Shown piece after piece: positions 28,199 through 38,700 of a stretch of 64,000 nucleotides of DNA. The DNA is from Anaerolineae bacterium (GTDB lineage: Bacteria; Chloroflexota; Anaerolineae; Aggregatilineales; J027): contig JAIOHL010000083.1 in assembly GCA_019913005.1 (NCBI GenBank), positions 34,198-98,197 on the forward strand, written 5' to 3'. Numbering within the stretch: the stretch's first letter is position 1; each line of letters starts with the position of its first letter. Under the pieces are notes generated by a model. It did not search any database, had not been told where the DNA came from, and was given only the letters and a program-made list of their open reading frames with translations. Made by a program: the position numbers and the translations under genes.

Positions 28199-29422
28199 AT
28201 GAAACGACTGCTGCGCCCGTTAAACATGATGATTATTTTGGTGATCCTTGTCGCGGCGTGTACCGACGATGATTCCACTGGGCCGCGCCCAACGCCAACA
28301 CTTGGCGAAATTTTGTGGCAGCGCCCCGCCGAAGTCATCACCGCTGCGAACGCCGAAAAGCTGCAATTGATTGGGCACTTTGGCGGACATAAAAAAACGG
28401 TCTCGGCGATGGCTTTTTCAAGTGATAATTTACGTCTTGCCACATCCAGCACCGAAGACAAGCTGGTACAGGTGTGGAATCTGGCAAGTGGTCGGTTGGT
28501 ACGGGCGATTACCGACCTGAATGCCCAGCATTTATTTTTCAGCGCCGATAACAACACGCTCTATACGATAGGTACGGACATGAAGCTGTATGCGTGGAGC
28601 CTGCTGGATGAGACGCAACGTTCGGAAGGTATTCAAGGTTCGACTAATATTGTCGGGCCGGTGGCGCAGTCGGCAGATTTAAAGCGATTGGCGGTGGGCA
28701 GTATTGACGGACGGCTGTTGGTCTTTACGCTCGATCCGTTGGAAGAAGTCGCCCGTACTGACGCTCATTTTTTCCCGGTTCAAGATGTGCTGTTTTCGCC
28801 AGACGGCAACACGGTGATTACACTGGGTCAGGAAGGCAATATTCGGCTGTGGAAATTTGATACCCTCGAACCTATCCACACCCTCGGTCAGTTTCAGCCC
28901 CCACCCCAAGATATAACACTTTCGGGAGATGGTAGGTTGTTGGCCGCGTCATTTGCCGACAGTATCACCATTTGGCAGTTGGATAATGAATATCTGCCGC
29001 TACGTGAATTCGCTATTCCAGAATTTTCGGCGGGCACACTCGCATTTTCGCCTGACCAGAACCTGCTCATTACGACAGGTGATGGGGAATTGGTCAATAT
29101 CTGGGATGTCAATACAGGCGAGTTGGTAGCAGGCCTGCCCAATCACAACCTGCGGATTGGGGTGGCGACATTTTCACATGATAATCAATTGGTGCTGACA
29201 GGTACCAATGGCCCCAATCTATTCTTATGGAATCTCGCCGCTGCTGAAACGATTCAGCAAGGCAATGCTGAACAACTGCGCGTGCCCAGTGCCCAAATCG
29301 CCCCTCAACAACTCAGCACCTTAGATGTGTACCGGGCGGCGTGGTCACCGGATAATAAGATTATTGCGATAAGTGATGCACGCGGAGCCGTTTACATTTT
29401 AGGCATCCCATCCGGCGAATAG
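28199..29422 (+). CDS. WD40-repeat lipoprotein
   Basis: The 407-residue protein begins with a lipoprotein signal (MKRLLRPLNMMIILVILVAAC, lipobox LVAAC, Cys21 acylated). It continues as a beta-propeller made of WD40 repeats with recurring S-PD-x-LxxTxxxDxxVxxW patterns (for example AFSSDNLRLATSSTEDKLVQVW, about residues 78-99). It should sit on the outer face of the membrane as a protein-interaction platform. The start at 28199 is 11 bases after the phosphoesterase stop. The earlier ATG at 28157 would ruin the lipobox position. Its end overlaps by 31 bases the restored frame of the opposite gene. Confidence 0.85.
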   Translation: MKRLLRPLNMMIILVILVAACTDDDSTGPRPTPTLGEILWQRPAEVITAANAEKLQLIGHFGGHKKTVSAMAFSSDNLRLATSSTEDKLVQVWNLASGRLVRAITDLNAQHLFFSADNNTLYTIGTDMKLYAWSLLDETQRSEGIQGSTNIVGPVAQSADLKRLAVGSIDGRLLVFTLDPLEEVARTDAHFFPVQDVLFSPDGNTVITLGQEGNIRLWKFDTLEPIHTLGQFQPPPQDITLSGDGRLLAASFADSITIWQLDNEYLPLREFAIPEFSAGTLAFSPDQNLLITTGDGELVNIWDVNTGELVAGLPNHNLRIGVATFSHDNQLVLTGTNGPNLFLWNLAAAETIQQGNAEQLRVPSAQIAPQQLSTLDVYRAAWSPDNKIIAISDARGAVYILGIPSGE

Positions 29423-30202
29423 CCACTAGTGGTGGCTTTTAAGAGATCGCCTTGAAACCGAGAATGGTTGCCTAATCTCAGACGCGGGAATACCCATGCT
29501 GTCCAAATGCCCAAAACGATAGCAGACAGGGCAATCAACACGCCCGACAGCACCGCAAAATCGGCGAAGGTGTGGTCATATTTTAACAACCCCAAGCCGC
29601 AGGATGTTCCACCAGTCGTGGTGGCTGCTGTCCATACCAAACAACAGGGGTAAATCACGACTGCGGGCATCCCGGATATAAACTGCCATATCCATAAAGC
29701 TGTGGCCCACAATCGTCCAGCAGAACAGGGCGCTGGTGAAATAGCGGCGAACCAGTAGGCCATAAATCGCAATCAACAACCAAAATAAGACCTGCCAGAT
29801 CGAACCGCCCAGAAACATCAGTAACGTGCCAAAGGGTGAGCAGATGACATGGCCCATTTCATGCGGGAGAATCACGAAGGCCCATGTAAAATTGGCCGCC
29901 CATCCCCCACGCGGAACCAATAGATGGTTTATCAATGGGATAAGGCCGGCCAGCCAAAAAAGCGTTTCGATCATGCCATAGGCTTTGAAGGGGTGAGTTT
30001 CGACGGCGATTCGGAATTGTTGGAGACGGGCTTGGGAGAATTGGAAAATAGCGGGCTTGGGGGGCAGATCACTATCAGGGAAAAGGTCGAGAGGCGGAGC
30101 TTGTAAATCATCCCTAAATCGGCTCCGCCACTCACTGTAAATCCCATAACCAATCAAGACCAATGCGCCGGAAATCACCAAACCCAAGATCGCTATTGTC
30201 AT
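29392..30202 (-). pseudogene. Membrane metalloprotease (HExxH, M50-like) with a single-base frameshift
   Basis: The reading frame from 30202 gives 208 residues with an N-terminal helix, an HExxH zinc motif inside LPHEMGHVICSPFG, and further hydrophobic segments, ending at 29576. Just before the stop the frame loses sense. Removing one G from the run of four at 29590-29593 restores LGLLKYDHTFADF followed by another clean transmembrane helix (GVLIALSAIVLGIWTAW), and the frame then runs to 29392. The restored protein would be about 269 residues. It could be a genuine mutation, slippage or a sequencing error. It follows mgtC by 11 bases on the same strand. Confidence 0.7.
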
Positions 30203-30213
30203 AAAAATAACCG

Positions 30214-31050
30214 CTATTTTTCATTCAGATCATGCAACAGCATATCGTCCCGCAATTTTATGTCCATATCGTCATCTGGTTCTAGTGGAGCCTCGATGCT
30301 CTTCAGTTTTTGGAAGACGGCCTCATCATCAAAATTTAACGAGTCCGTGTCCACCTGCTCGATATGTTTAAGGGTCATCAAGCGATTGACCAAGAGGGGA
30401 ATTTGTTGGGCTTTGAGCGAATGATTAAGTTCAATGCGCAGGACGGCACTCATCCCCGGCCCCGGCAGCATGGTCACTTTTTTAATCGGTACACCTAGAC
30501 GATTGAGGGCAACCAATGTCTTGCCAACCGCCTTGCTATCATTTTTGAGATAAATATTGAGGTCGTTTTCGTGCTTGCGATCCATCCGTTTTTCCAGCCG
30601 TTCCAGAAAAACGAGGGTAAACAGAATTAGGAAGGTGGCAGTGGTCGCCAGTCCTCCCATGCCAACCCCGGTGGTGATGCCAATGCCCGCCGCACACCAC
30701 ATGCTTGCCGCAGTCGTCAGTCCGCGAACGGTTGTGCCGTGCCGCAAAATTGCACCCGCGCCTAGAAAGCCGATACCAGAGACAACATAACTGGCGACAC
30801 GCATGGGATCACGAGTGGTCGAAAATTCGGGCAGGGCATAGGCACCCGCCATCGCCATCAAACAAGCGCCTAGTCCGACCAAGATATGGGGACGAAAACC
30901 GCTGGAACGCTCATGACCGGAACGCTCTAGCCCGATGATGCCGCATAAGATCAGCGAGAGGAATAATCGCCCAATCAGCACCTCATCAAAATCCCCAAAA
31001 ATCGGTTTGAGGCTGTGCGAGAGAGTATTGGCAATGTCCTGAAAATCCAT
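30214..31050 (-). CDS. MgtC/SapB family membrane protein
   Basis: The 278-residue protein has an N-terminal MgtC domain: LCGIIGLERSGHERSSGFRPHILVGLGACL, then VSGIGFLGAGAILRHGTTVRGLTTAASMW and several hydrophobic helices. A cytoplasmic ACT-like C-terminal domain follows (from about residue 160) with an acidic end. MgtC proteins modulate Mg limitation responses and the F-ATPase in pathogens; in environmental bacteria the role is unsettled. The Met at 31050 is preferred, since the longer frame adds 20 non-conserved residues. Confidence 0.88.
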   Translation of the reverse strand: MDFQDIANTLSHSLKPIFGDFDEVLIGRLFLSLILCGIIGLERSGHERSSGFRPHILVGLGACLMAMAGAYALPEFSTTRDPMRVASYVVSGIGFLGAGAILRHGTTVRGLTTAASMWCAAGIGITTGVGMGGLATTATFLILFTLVFLERLEKRMDRKHENDLNIYLKNDSKAVGKTLVALNRLGVPIKKVTMLPGPGMSAVLRIELNHSLKAQQIPLLVNRLMTLKHIEQVDTDSLNFDDEAVFQKLKSIEAPLEPDDDMDIKLRDDMLLHDLNEK

Positions 31051-31149
31051 TACGCGACCCTTCAAATCCGAACGAAGAATTCCACAAAATAAAAACACCA
31101 CTTGCCTCATTATAAGACAAACGGTGTCAAGTTAAAAGAAATTTAAATT

Positions 31150-32322
31150 TTAGTTGCGGAACAGTTCGCGCACGATGATGTTGCGCTGGATTTCGCTGGT
31201 GCCTTCGTAGATTTGGAAGACTTTGACATCGCGCATCAATTTTTCGACGGGGTATTCCTTCATAAAGCCATAGCCCCCAAAGACCTGCACGGCTTCGACA
31301 GTCGCTTTCATGGCGGTATCGGCGGCAAAGGCTTTAGCAAACGAGGCATATTTGGTGTTGGATACGCCGCTGTCAATAATCAAGGCCGCACGCCATGTCA
31401 GCAACCGGGCCGCTTCGACATTCATGGCAATATCGGCGATCTTGTGACCGACGGCCTGATGTTCATAAATTGGCACACCAAAGGTTTCGCGCTCACGGGC
31501 ATATTTGAGGCATTCATCTAAGGCACGTTGGGCCACACCGACTGCCCCCGCGGCGACGGGCGGACGGCTCTTATCGAATACTTTCATAGCGGTGTAAAAA
31601 CCCATACCATCCTTGCCACCGAGCAAATTGGCGGCGGGGACTTCGACATTTTCAAAGGTGATTTCGGCGGTATCGGCACAGCGCTGGCCGAGTTTATCAA
31701 AATGCTTGCTGACACTGACACCAGCCGAGGCTTTTTCGACGACGAATACGCCTAAGCCTTTGTGTCCAGCAGCGGGGTCGGTGACGGCAAAGACAGTGTA
31801 GAAATCGGCGATATTGGCGTTGGAAATGAAGGTTTTGCTGCCATTCATGATGTAGACATCCCCACGTTTTTCGGCACGGGTACGCATCCCAACGACATTG
31901 GAGCCTGCATCGGGTTCGGTCACAGCATAGGCCGCCATTTGACCATCTACCAAGCGCCCTAGCCATTCTTTTTTCTGGGCGTCCGTTCCGGCAATCTGGA
32001 TGGGAAGGGAGGCGAGATTGTTGATGGTGAGGGCGGTGCTGATACCGGAGCAGGCCCACGCCAGTTCTTCTCCGACAATACATTCTTCAAGGACGCTGGC
32101 CCCAATCCCGCCATATTCTTCGGGGATATTGAGGGTCAGCAGGCCAAGTTCACGGGCTTTGTGGGCGATTTCCCAAGGGTATTCGGCGATACGATCATAA
32201 TGTTCGGCCTTTGGCGCGATCTCGTTGCGGGCAAAATCGCGGGCCACCTGTTGGAGCATTTTTTGTTCTTCTGTTAAATCAAAAGAGACACCAGCAATTG
32301 TTGGCGTTACCGGGTGGGCCAT
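31150..32322 (-). CDS. Acyl-CoA dehydrogenase
   Basis: A flavoprotein of 390 residues, short-chain or branched-chain type. Motifs: YAVTEPDAGSNV, GSKTFISNANIADFYTVFAV, FDKSRPPVAAGAVG, RETFGVPIYEHQAV and the catalytic Glu in IYEGTSEIQRNIIV. A GGAG site lies 8 bases before the ATG. Upstream are two copies of a palindromic site, unusual among the genes here and suggesting dedicated regulation. It differs from the other acyl-CoA dehydrogenase (24239) in sequence and context. Confidence 0.93.
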   Translation of the reverse strand: MAHPVTPTIAGVSFDLTEEQKMLQQVARDFARNEIAPKAEHYDRIAEYPWEIAHKARELGLLTLNIPEEYGGIGASVLEECIVGEELAWACSGISTALTINNLASLPIQIAGTDAQKKEWLGRLVDGQMAAYAVTEPDAGSNVVGMRTRAEKRGDVYIMNGSKTFISNANIADFYTVFAVTDPAAGHKGLGVFVVEKASAGVSVSKHFDKLGQRCADTAEITFENVEVPAANLLGGKDGMGFYTAMKVFDKSRPPVAAGAVGVAQRALDECLKYARERETFGVPIYEHQAVGHKIADIAMNVEAARLLTWRAALIIDSGVSNTKYASFAKAFAADTAMKATVEAVQVFGGYGFMKEYPVEKLMRDVKVFQIYEGTSEIQRNIIVRELFRN

Positions 32323-32350
32323 TATTTAAACTCCATCCACTCTAGTGTAA

Positions 32351-32414
32351 TCAAATGGTGATTTGATTAAATTATACTCAAAATTCCCAAATATCCAAAT
32401 GGAAATTTGATTAA
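32351..32414 (-). promoter_or_regulatory. Two-copy palindromic operator upstream of acyl-CoA dehydrogenase
   Basis: CAAATGGTGATTTGATTAA (32352-32370) and CAAATGGAAATTTGATTAA (32396-32414) are near-identical, and each contains a CAAAT-(4)-ATTTG palindrome. Centres are 44 bases apart, about four helical turns. It lies 30-90 bases before the start codon and is a probable repressor site. Confidence 0.6.
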
Positions 32415-32441
32415 TGCAGGACGCCGAAAATAAACTAAATA

Positions 32442-32468
32442 AAAAGGACGGGGGTGAGCCGTCCTTTT
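32442..32468 (-). terminator. Terminator of the SH3/Ig-like protein gene
   Basis: On the minus strand AAAGGACGG-(5-6)-CCGTCCTTTTT after the stop codon at 32487 forms a clean stem with a U-tract. Confidence 0.75.
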
Positions 32469-32486
32469 AAATGGAGAAAATGTGCG

Positions 32487-33965
32487 TTAGGGGACAAAGG
32501 TGAAAGATGTCACCGCCGAAATGGATTGATTACTGGCTACCGTGACGACCACCTGTAAAGCAGTGTCCGTAATGGGTGTGCCATTTGTCCACTGGCTTGG
32601 AATGGTAAAGGGTGTCGTGAATGCACCGGAGCTATTGGTCGTGACTGTCAGATAGGGGCTGGAAATGAATCCCGTGCTCGGCAGGCCCAAACGAATTTCG
32701 ACGGTGGTATTGGCTGGGAAGTTTGTTCCGCTGACGGCAATATCGGTTCCTGCTCCGGCTGAAGTTGGATTAATGCTGATGACTGGAGTCGCTACAGCGG
32801 GCTGATAGGTAAAGGCTTCGGAGTCCACATAGCTTGTGCCGTCCACTAATGCCACGACCTGCAAATTGGTCTGGGTGATGGTGCTGTTATCCGGCCACTT
32901 GGAGGGCATGGTAAAGGAGGTGGCGAACGTGCCTGAGCCTGAAGTGACGGCAGTGGTGTAGGGCGTCGTCAGGAAATCGGTGCTGGTGATTGCCAGACGA
33001 ATGCTGACACTGAGCGATGGCGGGAAACCCGTACCCGATACATTGATGACCGTACCCGCTGGTCCAGTGTTGGGACTGATGGCAATTACGGGAGTATAGG
33101 TTTGCGCCGCCGTATAGTTGACAGTCGTCAATGCGCCAACGCCATTGGTTGCCGTCACGCTGATAATCACTGGCCCGGTAGGAATGGTTGTCCCATTGGG
33201 CCATTGGGCAGGCATCTTAAGGGTAGTGGAGAAGCGACCACTTGAATCTGTCAAAGCCGTAGCCAACACATTGGGGAAAACACTGAGATTGCTTGGCCCA
33301 ATATACACATAGACTTGGGTCGAGGCGGGATAGCCCGTACCGTTGAGAGCAATCTGGGTATCTTTGACGACGCTGGTGGGATTGGCCGTCACTTGGGGGA
33401 CAGTCGGGGTTGGTTCGGTGACAGGCAGGCTGCCCAATGCAACGTTGGCACGAATATAGCTGGTACTCACCCAACCCACCGTGCCGCTGACCAAACGAAT
33501 TTGTACCCACGTTGACGCATTATTACGACCAATCAAACCCACCAATTGATTTAACCCAATGGTTTGTACAATGCCATATTCCGTTCCCGGCCCGGAACGG
33601 ACATTCAGGGTGGTGGTATTGGTGACATAGGCGGCTGGCCCAGAATTGGATGGGAAGGTTGGCTGAATAACGGGTGGTGGATTGTTGTTATTGCCCCCGC
33701 TTGAAAATGGCGTAGCGGAAGGCCGCAGGGTCTGAGTCGGCTGGGCGGTTGCGAAAACTTGAAGGGTTGATTGGGTCGGGAAGACAAAGGGTGTCGGGTT
33801 AGCAACCGATTGAGGGTTTTCGTCGTCGCCCCCACTTGCCAACAAATAGATGACCAAAACCCCTGAACAAATGAGGCAGGTCAAACCAATGATGACCGCC
33901 CCGATTATCCCCCATTGCAGATTTGGACTGATTTGCTGTCCTGTTACGGGAGGTTGATTACCCAT
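32487..33965 (-). CDS. Membrane-anchored SH3b / Ig-like repeat protein
   Basis: The 492-residue protein has an N-terminal cytoplasmic tail and one transmembrane helix (WGIIGAVIIGLTCLICSGVLVIYLL, about residues 18-42). A Pro/Thr/Gln linker follows, then a bacterial SH3 domain (LNVRSGPGTEYGIVQTIGL ... WVSTSYI, about 120-170). Three beta repeats of about 95 residues then share AGTVINVSGTGFPPS / GAGTDIAVSGTNFPAN style starts and SFTMPSKWPDNSTI / PFTIPSQWTNGTPI style ends, resembling IPT/TIG or Ig folds. It is probably exposed on the cell surface; ligand unknown. Confidence 0.8.
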   Translation of the reverse strand: MGNQPPVTGQQISPNLQWGIIGAVIIGLTCLICSGVLVIYLLASGGDDENPQSVANPTPFVFPTQSTLQVFATAQPTQTLRPSATPFSSGGNNNNPPPVIQPTFPSNSGPAAYVTNTTTLNVRSGPGTEYGIVQTIGLNQLVGLIGRNNASTWVQIRLVSGTVGWVSTSYIRANVALGSLPVTEPTPTVPQVTANPTSVVKDTQIALNGTGYPASTQVYVYIGPSNLSVFPNVLATALTDSSGRFSTTLKMPAQWPNGTTIPTGPVIISVTATNGVGALTTVNYTAAQTYTPVIAISPNTGPAGTVINVSGTGFPPSLSVSIRLAITSTDFLTTPYTTAVTSGSGTFATSFTMPSKWPDNSTITQTNLQVVALVDGTSYVDSEAFTYQPAVATPVISINPTSAGAGTDIAVSGTNFPANTTVEIRLGLPSTGFISSPYLTVTTNSSGAFTTPFTIPSQWTNGTPITDTALQVVVTVASNQSISAVTSFTFVP

Positions 33966-34134
33966 GAGATTGAATCCTTTGATCTATAAAGATCATTGAT
34001 AATGATAGTGCTGTGACAGATTTCACTTTAGGCGTCCGGTGTTACGACCATATGACAAGGGCGTATCAGCCATGTAACTGTATGTTACGAGATTGACACA
34101 GATACTTCATGCCGCAACGGATACGCTCGTTCGG

Positions 34135-34926
34135 CTATTGACCCGTGAATTTCGGCTCCCGTTTTTCATTAAAGGCGGTGATGCCTTCTAGTGCATCTTG
34201 GGTATTGCTGGCGGCGTGCTGCAATTGCGCTTCCATGTCGAGTGTTTCGGCAAGAGTCTGATCCCATGTGCCATTTAAGAGGCGTTTAGTCAAGCCAATG
34301 GCACGGGTGGGCATGGTAGCGAATTTTACAGCTAGGGTACGGGCCTGCTCCATTAGGGCATCGTGTTCGACGACGGATGTGCATAAATTCAGATCAAGGG
34401 CCTGTTGGGGTGAGACACGATTTTTGCCATCGGCCAACATTATCAATTCAAAGGCTTTGGCTTGACCCACAAGGCGAGGCAGGTGGTAATCAATGCCTGT
34501 ATCGGGAACTAGGCCGATTCCCACAAAGGCGGCAAAAACGAAACTGGCCTTGTCGGAGAGGATACGTAGATCACAGGCCAGCGCGACACCTGCTCCCGCT
34601 CCCGCCACAACCCCATTAATCGCGGCGATAATGGGTTTTTCGAGGTTGCGCATTGTCAAAACCAGCGGGTTGTATTTGGAACGGACATGCTCCATAAAAC
34701 CTTTTTCGACACTCTCAGTATCGCCCAAATCTTGCCCCGAACAAAAGGCTTTACCTGCCCCGGTGATAATGACGGCCCGCACGGCGGCATCACGGGTAAT
34801 TTGCTTAAAGGCATCGCTGATTTCGTACAGCATCTTGGCAGAAAAGGCATTATATTTTTCAGGGCGATTGAGGGTGATGGTCGCCACGCCATCGGCAACT
34901 TCGTATAGGATGTTTTCGTAGGTCAT
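34135..34926 (-). CDS. Enoyl-CoA hydratase/isomerase, PaaG-like
   Basis: The 263-residue crotonase-fold enzyme. The oxyanion hole is formed by KAFCSGQDLGDTE and NGVVAGAGAGVALACD. FAAFVGIGLVPDTGIDYHLPRLVG carries the Asp used as catalytic acid/base in PaaG-type isomerases in place of the hydratase Glu pair. PaaG isomerises ring-epoxide or enoyl-CoA intermediates in phenylacetate or fatty-acid degradation. No paa genes are adjacent, so only the subfamily is assigned. No strong ribosome site precedes the ATG. Confidence 0.85.
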   Translation of the reverse strand: MTYENILYEVADGVATITLNRPEKYNAFSAKMLYEISDAFKQITRDAAVRAVIITGAGKAFCSGQDLGDTESVEKGFMEHVRSKYNPLVLTMRNLEKPIIAAINGVVAGAGAGVALACDLRILSDKASFVFAAFVGIGLVPDTGIDYHLPRLVGQAKAFELIMLADGKNRVSPQQALDLNLCTSVVEHDALMEQARTLAVKFATMPTRAIGLTKRLLNGTWDQTLAETLDMEAQLQHAASNTQDALEGITAFNEKREPKFTGQ

Positions 34927-34945
34927 AGGGATGCAAATTTGCCTT

Positions 34946-35473
34946 TCAATGTAAATTAAAAACTGCTAGGAAAAATTCGTGCAACTTTTTTGCCCATTCG
35001 GTGAGTGGTTGCCAGTTACTTTCCGTCTTACAACCAACAGCATTCCAATCTAATATACGATTTTCAAATGAGCTAGGAACATGCAGATACCAAGCCTCGC
35101 CATCAATCGCCATACTGCGCTCGGTTTTGGGAACGAGGATTTGATGTGCTTGATTGAATAAGGGATAAAAAACAGATTCATCAATTTTTTTCTCGGCTAC
35201 GGACAGAGTAGGAGTGGTGTGCCAGCCTTTTCTAAGTCCTTCCATAGGGTCAAAAAAACGATAGAAGTCACCCGGTCTATTCCATATTACTTGACGGACA
35301 AATAAATTATGGCTCTCAAAAATCACCCATGAAACATATTTGAAAAAGGCAGGGTAGATAGATAACCGCATGAGAAAATGAGAGGTCTTTGAAGAGGGGA
35401 TAATATCCTCTAAAGCCGCATATGCCTTCTGTTGCAAAAGAGCAAATTCGGCTTGACGTGCCTCTATTGGCAT
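34946..35473 (-). CDS. Hypothetical protein
   Basis: A 175-residue protein, predicted mixed alpha/beta, lower in GC than its neighbours. It carries aromatic-rich stretches (WHTTPTLSVAEKKIDESVFYPLFN; EAWYLHVPSSFENR) and no signal peptide. I do not recognise a family. GGGGG lies 5 bases before the ATG. Its base composition and its position between a catabolic gene and ftsK hint at a recent arrival. It stands alone, 19 bases upstream of the PaaG-like gene. Confidence 0.55.
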   Translation of the reverse strand: MPIEARQAEFALLQQKAYAALEDIIPSSKTSHFLMRLSIYPAFFKYVSWVIFESHNLFVRQVIWNRPGDFYRFFDPMEGLRKGWHTTPTLSVAEKKIDESVFYPLFNQAHQILVPKTERSMAIDGEAWYLHVPSSFENRILDWNAVGCKTESNWQPLTEWAKKLHEFFLAVFNLH

Positions 35474-35707
35474 ATGACCCCCTTAAACTCTGTGCTCACT
35501 CCAAACAATCATAACACCCGATTTAGATTACTAAAAATTTACCAAGAAATAACGCTTGAAAAATCCGGTTAAATTGCCAATAATGCGTGCCGCCATTGCC
35601 CGGTTCGTTTATGATTTATTTCAACGTAGGATTAACGTTTCTTCCAGCGAATCAGTTGGCATGGTACAATAATGAGGTAGTTTAATTCAAAAGGATATGT
35701 GATTTGC

Positions 35708-38700
35708 ATGTCGGATCGGAACACGCCGCCGCGCAAACCATCTGAGACACCCAAACCGGCGCGTACCAGTTCAACTTCTAGCTCTGCGTCCGGTAAGAAG
35801 TCCACCACCACCACGAAAACAGCAGCCCAAGCGCCGTCGAAAGGTACGAGCAAAAAAACGACGGGAAGTGCTTCTGTCGTATCTTCACGCACGTCTGCAC
35901 CGAAAACACCCGTATCGAGCAAGTCCACTGGTACAACCAAGTCAACGACGGGAACAACTGGGAAATCGGCAGTGGGTTCAGCTAAAACAGCCACTAGCAA
36001 AACACCGCCGTCAAAAATGGCGACACCTGCAAAATCAACAAAATCTGCGGCTGGCACATCCAAAACCGCTAAAACAACGACCAAGACCGCTGCGTCAAGC
36101 AAGACCACTTCTGCAAGGATGACCAGCGCACGCCCACAACCGACACCGCGTCCGGTGCGCACCCCACGTCCACCGAACCCTAATTCATTTGGGAATCGGC
36201 TGCGGCGATTTTTGGAAGACCCTGATGCGTTTCGTAATCTGGGCCAAACCATGCCCAGTTGGGCGGATGAGTTAGGGGCGATTTTGCTGATTATCGTAGG
36301 AATTTTTGTGTTTACAGCCCTGCTCAATCCTGTCGGGGATGCGGCGGTGGCGACATCATTGGCGACTGGATTAAAGCAAGCGTTTGGCGTCGGAGCTTTT
36401 GTTACCGCCCTCACCATATTTGGTATGGGAATATTGCTGCTGTTGCCGAAAATCAATATTCATCTTAATCTAAAATTTGACTGGATGCGGATACTGGCGG
36501 TTGAAATCGCCTTTATCAGCCTACAGGGGTTGTTCCATCTGCTGGCGTTTGAGGAAGAAGGACGAGCGTTGGCCCGCGAGGGTAAGGGCGGCGGTTATGT
36601 CGGCTGGGCCATCAGCAGCATTTTGACCACCGTGTTGGGCCAATATCTCTCGATTATCGTGCTGACCATCGGCATGGCATATAGTTTGATGTTGGCTTTG
36701 CACATCCGCCGTCATCATATTCGTCAATCATTGGAATGGGTGGGTACCCGTTCGCAAGACCTTTCAATGCGGGTCCGGCCTGCTATCCCACAGCGCCCTG
36801 CTGTCCAGCCTAACGGAGATATCACCACCCAAGAGAGGATGATCGGGGCATCAGTAGTAGCCTCTGCGGTAGCGACGATGGCTCATCCTATATCTGTTCA
36901 AGAAATGCCAGTTTATACGCCACAAGCGAATATCCCATCGGCTGGGGTAAAGGTCGAAGTGCCATATGGAAATTATGCGCGGCCTGATGTGACACCTGCA
37001 CCTGTACCTCCTACACCGCCGCCATTGCCACCCCAAGTATTGCCGGGAATACAAAATCCAGACCCCGTACCAACGCGAGCCGAGCGACCTGCGAGACCCA
37101 CACGCCCAGAACCGATGGGTCGAAGTGTACCGCCCCCATTGCCACTAGCGGCATTGCCACAAACGACGGTAGAAGAACAACCCGCTGAGATACAGTCGCC
37201 TGCCGTGCCAATACCTGAGGTGGAAGCGGAAAGACTATCTATTGAAACAGTATCTTCTGTTGCTGACGAAGCGGTGACAGCGGTAAATCTAGAAAATGAG
37301 ATTGAAGATATGCAAGACGACGAAAACGAGATGCTGCCCCGCCGCAACACGTTAGTGATTAATGGGCAAGTCGTAAATCTGCCCGTTAAAGAAAATGGGG
37401 AAGCCGTAAAGCCCCGCAGTTCAAATTCAAATCCTATCAACGGTAATGGGGGCAATGGACGGCGCTATTTTACGGTGGATGGCTTTCAAGACCGCCGCAT
37501 GGTAGGGCAACGACCAGTGGAACTGCCTCCGTTTGAACTGCTGCATTACACCCATTTGCGACTACCCTCCGAAGATGAGGTCAATAACAACGCCCGTATC
37601 ATCGAACATACGATGATGGAATTTGATGTTGATGCGGATGTGATTGATGTGCGCGTTGGGCCAACCGTGACCCAATATGCGGTGTCGCCGATTAAGGAAG
37701 TGATTAATGATGCCGGGGAGCGCGTGGTCATTCGGACTCGTGTGGGCAAAATCGCGGCCCTACAAAATGACCTTGCTTTGGCACTCTCGGCGCGGAGTGT
37801 GCGTATCGAAGCCCCTGTACCCGGTCATTCGTATGTGGGGATTGAAGTGCCCAACCGCGAACCGAGCGTGGTGGATTTGCGCTCGGTATTGGAATCCGAA
37901 GCGTCCTATAAAGAACGCCATAAACCCTTAGCCGTGCCGTTAGGTCGTGATGTATCGGGTGATCCGATTGTGGCCGATCTTGCTTCCATGCCGCATATGT
38001 TGATCGCAGGCACAACGGGGTCGGGTAAATCGGTTTGTTTAACGGCGATGATTGCGTCACTGGTGGCAAACAATACCCCGGATCGGCTACGACTGATTAT
38101 CCTTGACCCCAAGATGGTCGAGATGGTGCATTTTAATGGCTTACCCCACCTGCTTGGGCCAGTCGAAACCGATGGCGAACGCATCATCGGGGTGCTGCGT
38201 TGGTCAACCCGCGAAATGGATCGGCGCTATAAATTGTTGGAACATGAAAACGCCCGTCACCTTGAAGCGTATAACAAAACAGTCGTCAAGAAGGGTAAAC
38301 CGGAAGAACAACTGCCGTATATTGTGATTGTGATTGACGAAATCGGCGACCTGATGATGACGCGGCCCGACGAAACGGAAAAAACGGTCACACGCCTTGC
38401 CCAAAAAGCACGCGCTGCCGGGATGCACCTTGTCATTGCGACCCAACGTCCCAGTGTGGATGTTATCACGGGGTTGATTAAAGCTAACTTCCCGGCCCGT
38501 ATCTCGTTTGCGGTGGCATCGGGAACGGATTCGCGGGTTATTTTGGATACGGTGGGCGCGGAATCACTGGTTGGCAAGGGCGACATGCTGTTCCTTGCAC
38601 CGGATGCGGCAGGGCCAAAACGTATTCAGGGGTGTTATGTTTCTGACGAAGAGCTATATGAAATTGTCATGTATTGGAAAGCATGGCACACCGAACAGCA

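Noticed and set aside
32487..33400. Repeated sequence in the SH3/Ig-like gene as a possible CRISPR-like or satellite repeat
   Set aside because: The repetition follows three protein domains of about 95 codons and is diverged at DNA level.
35632..36456. A 274-residue minus-strand ORF opposite the start of ftsK
   Set aside because: It is the reverse of the low-complexity FtsK head; Val/Asp-rich repetitive sense and no ribosome site.
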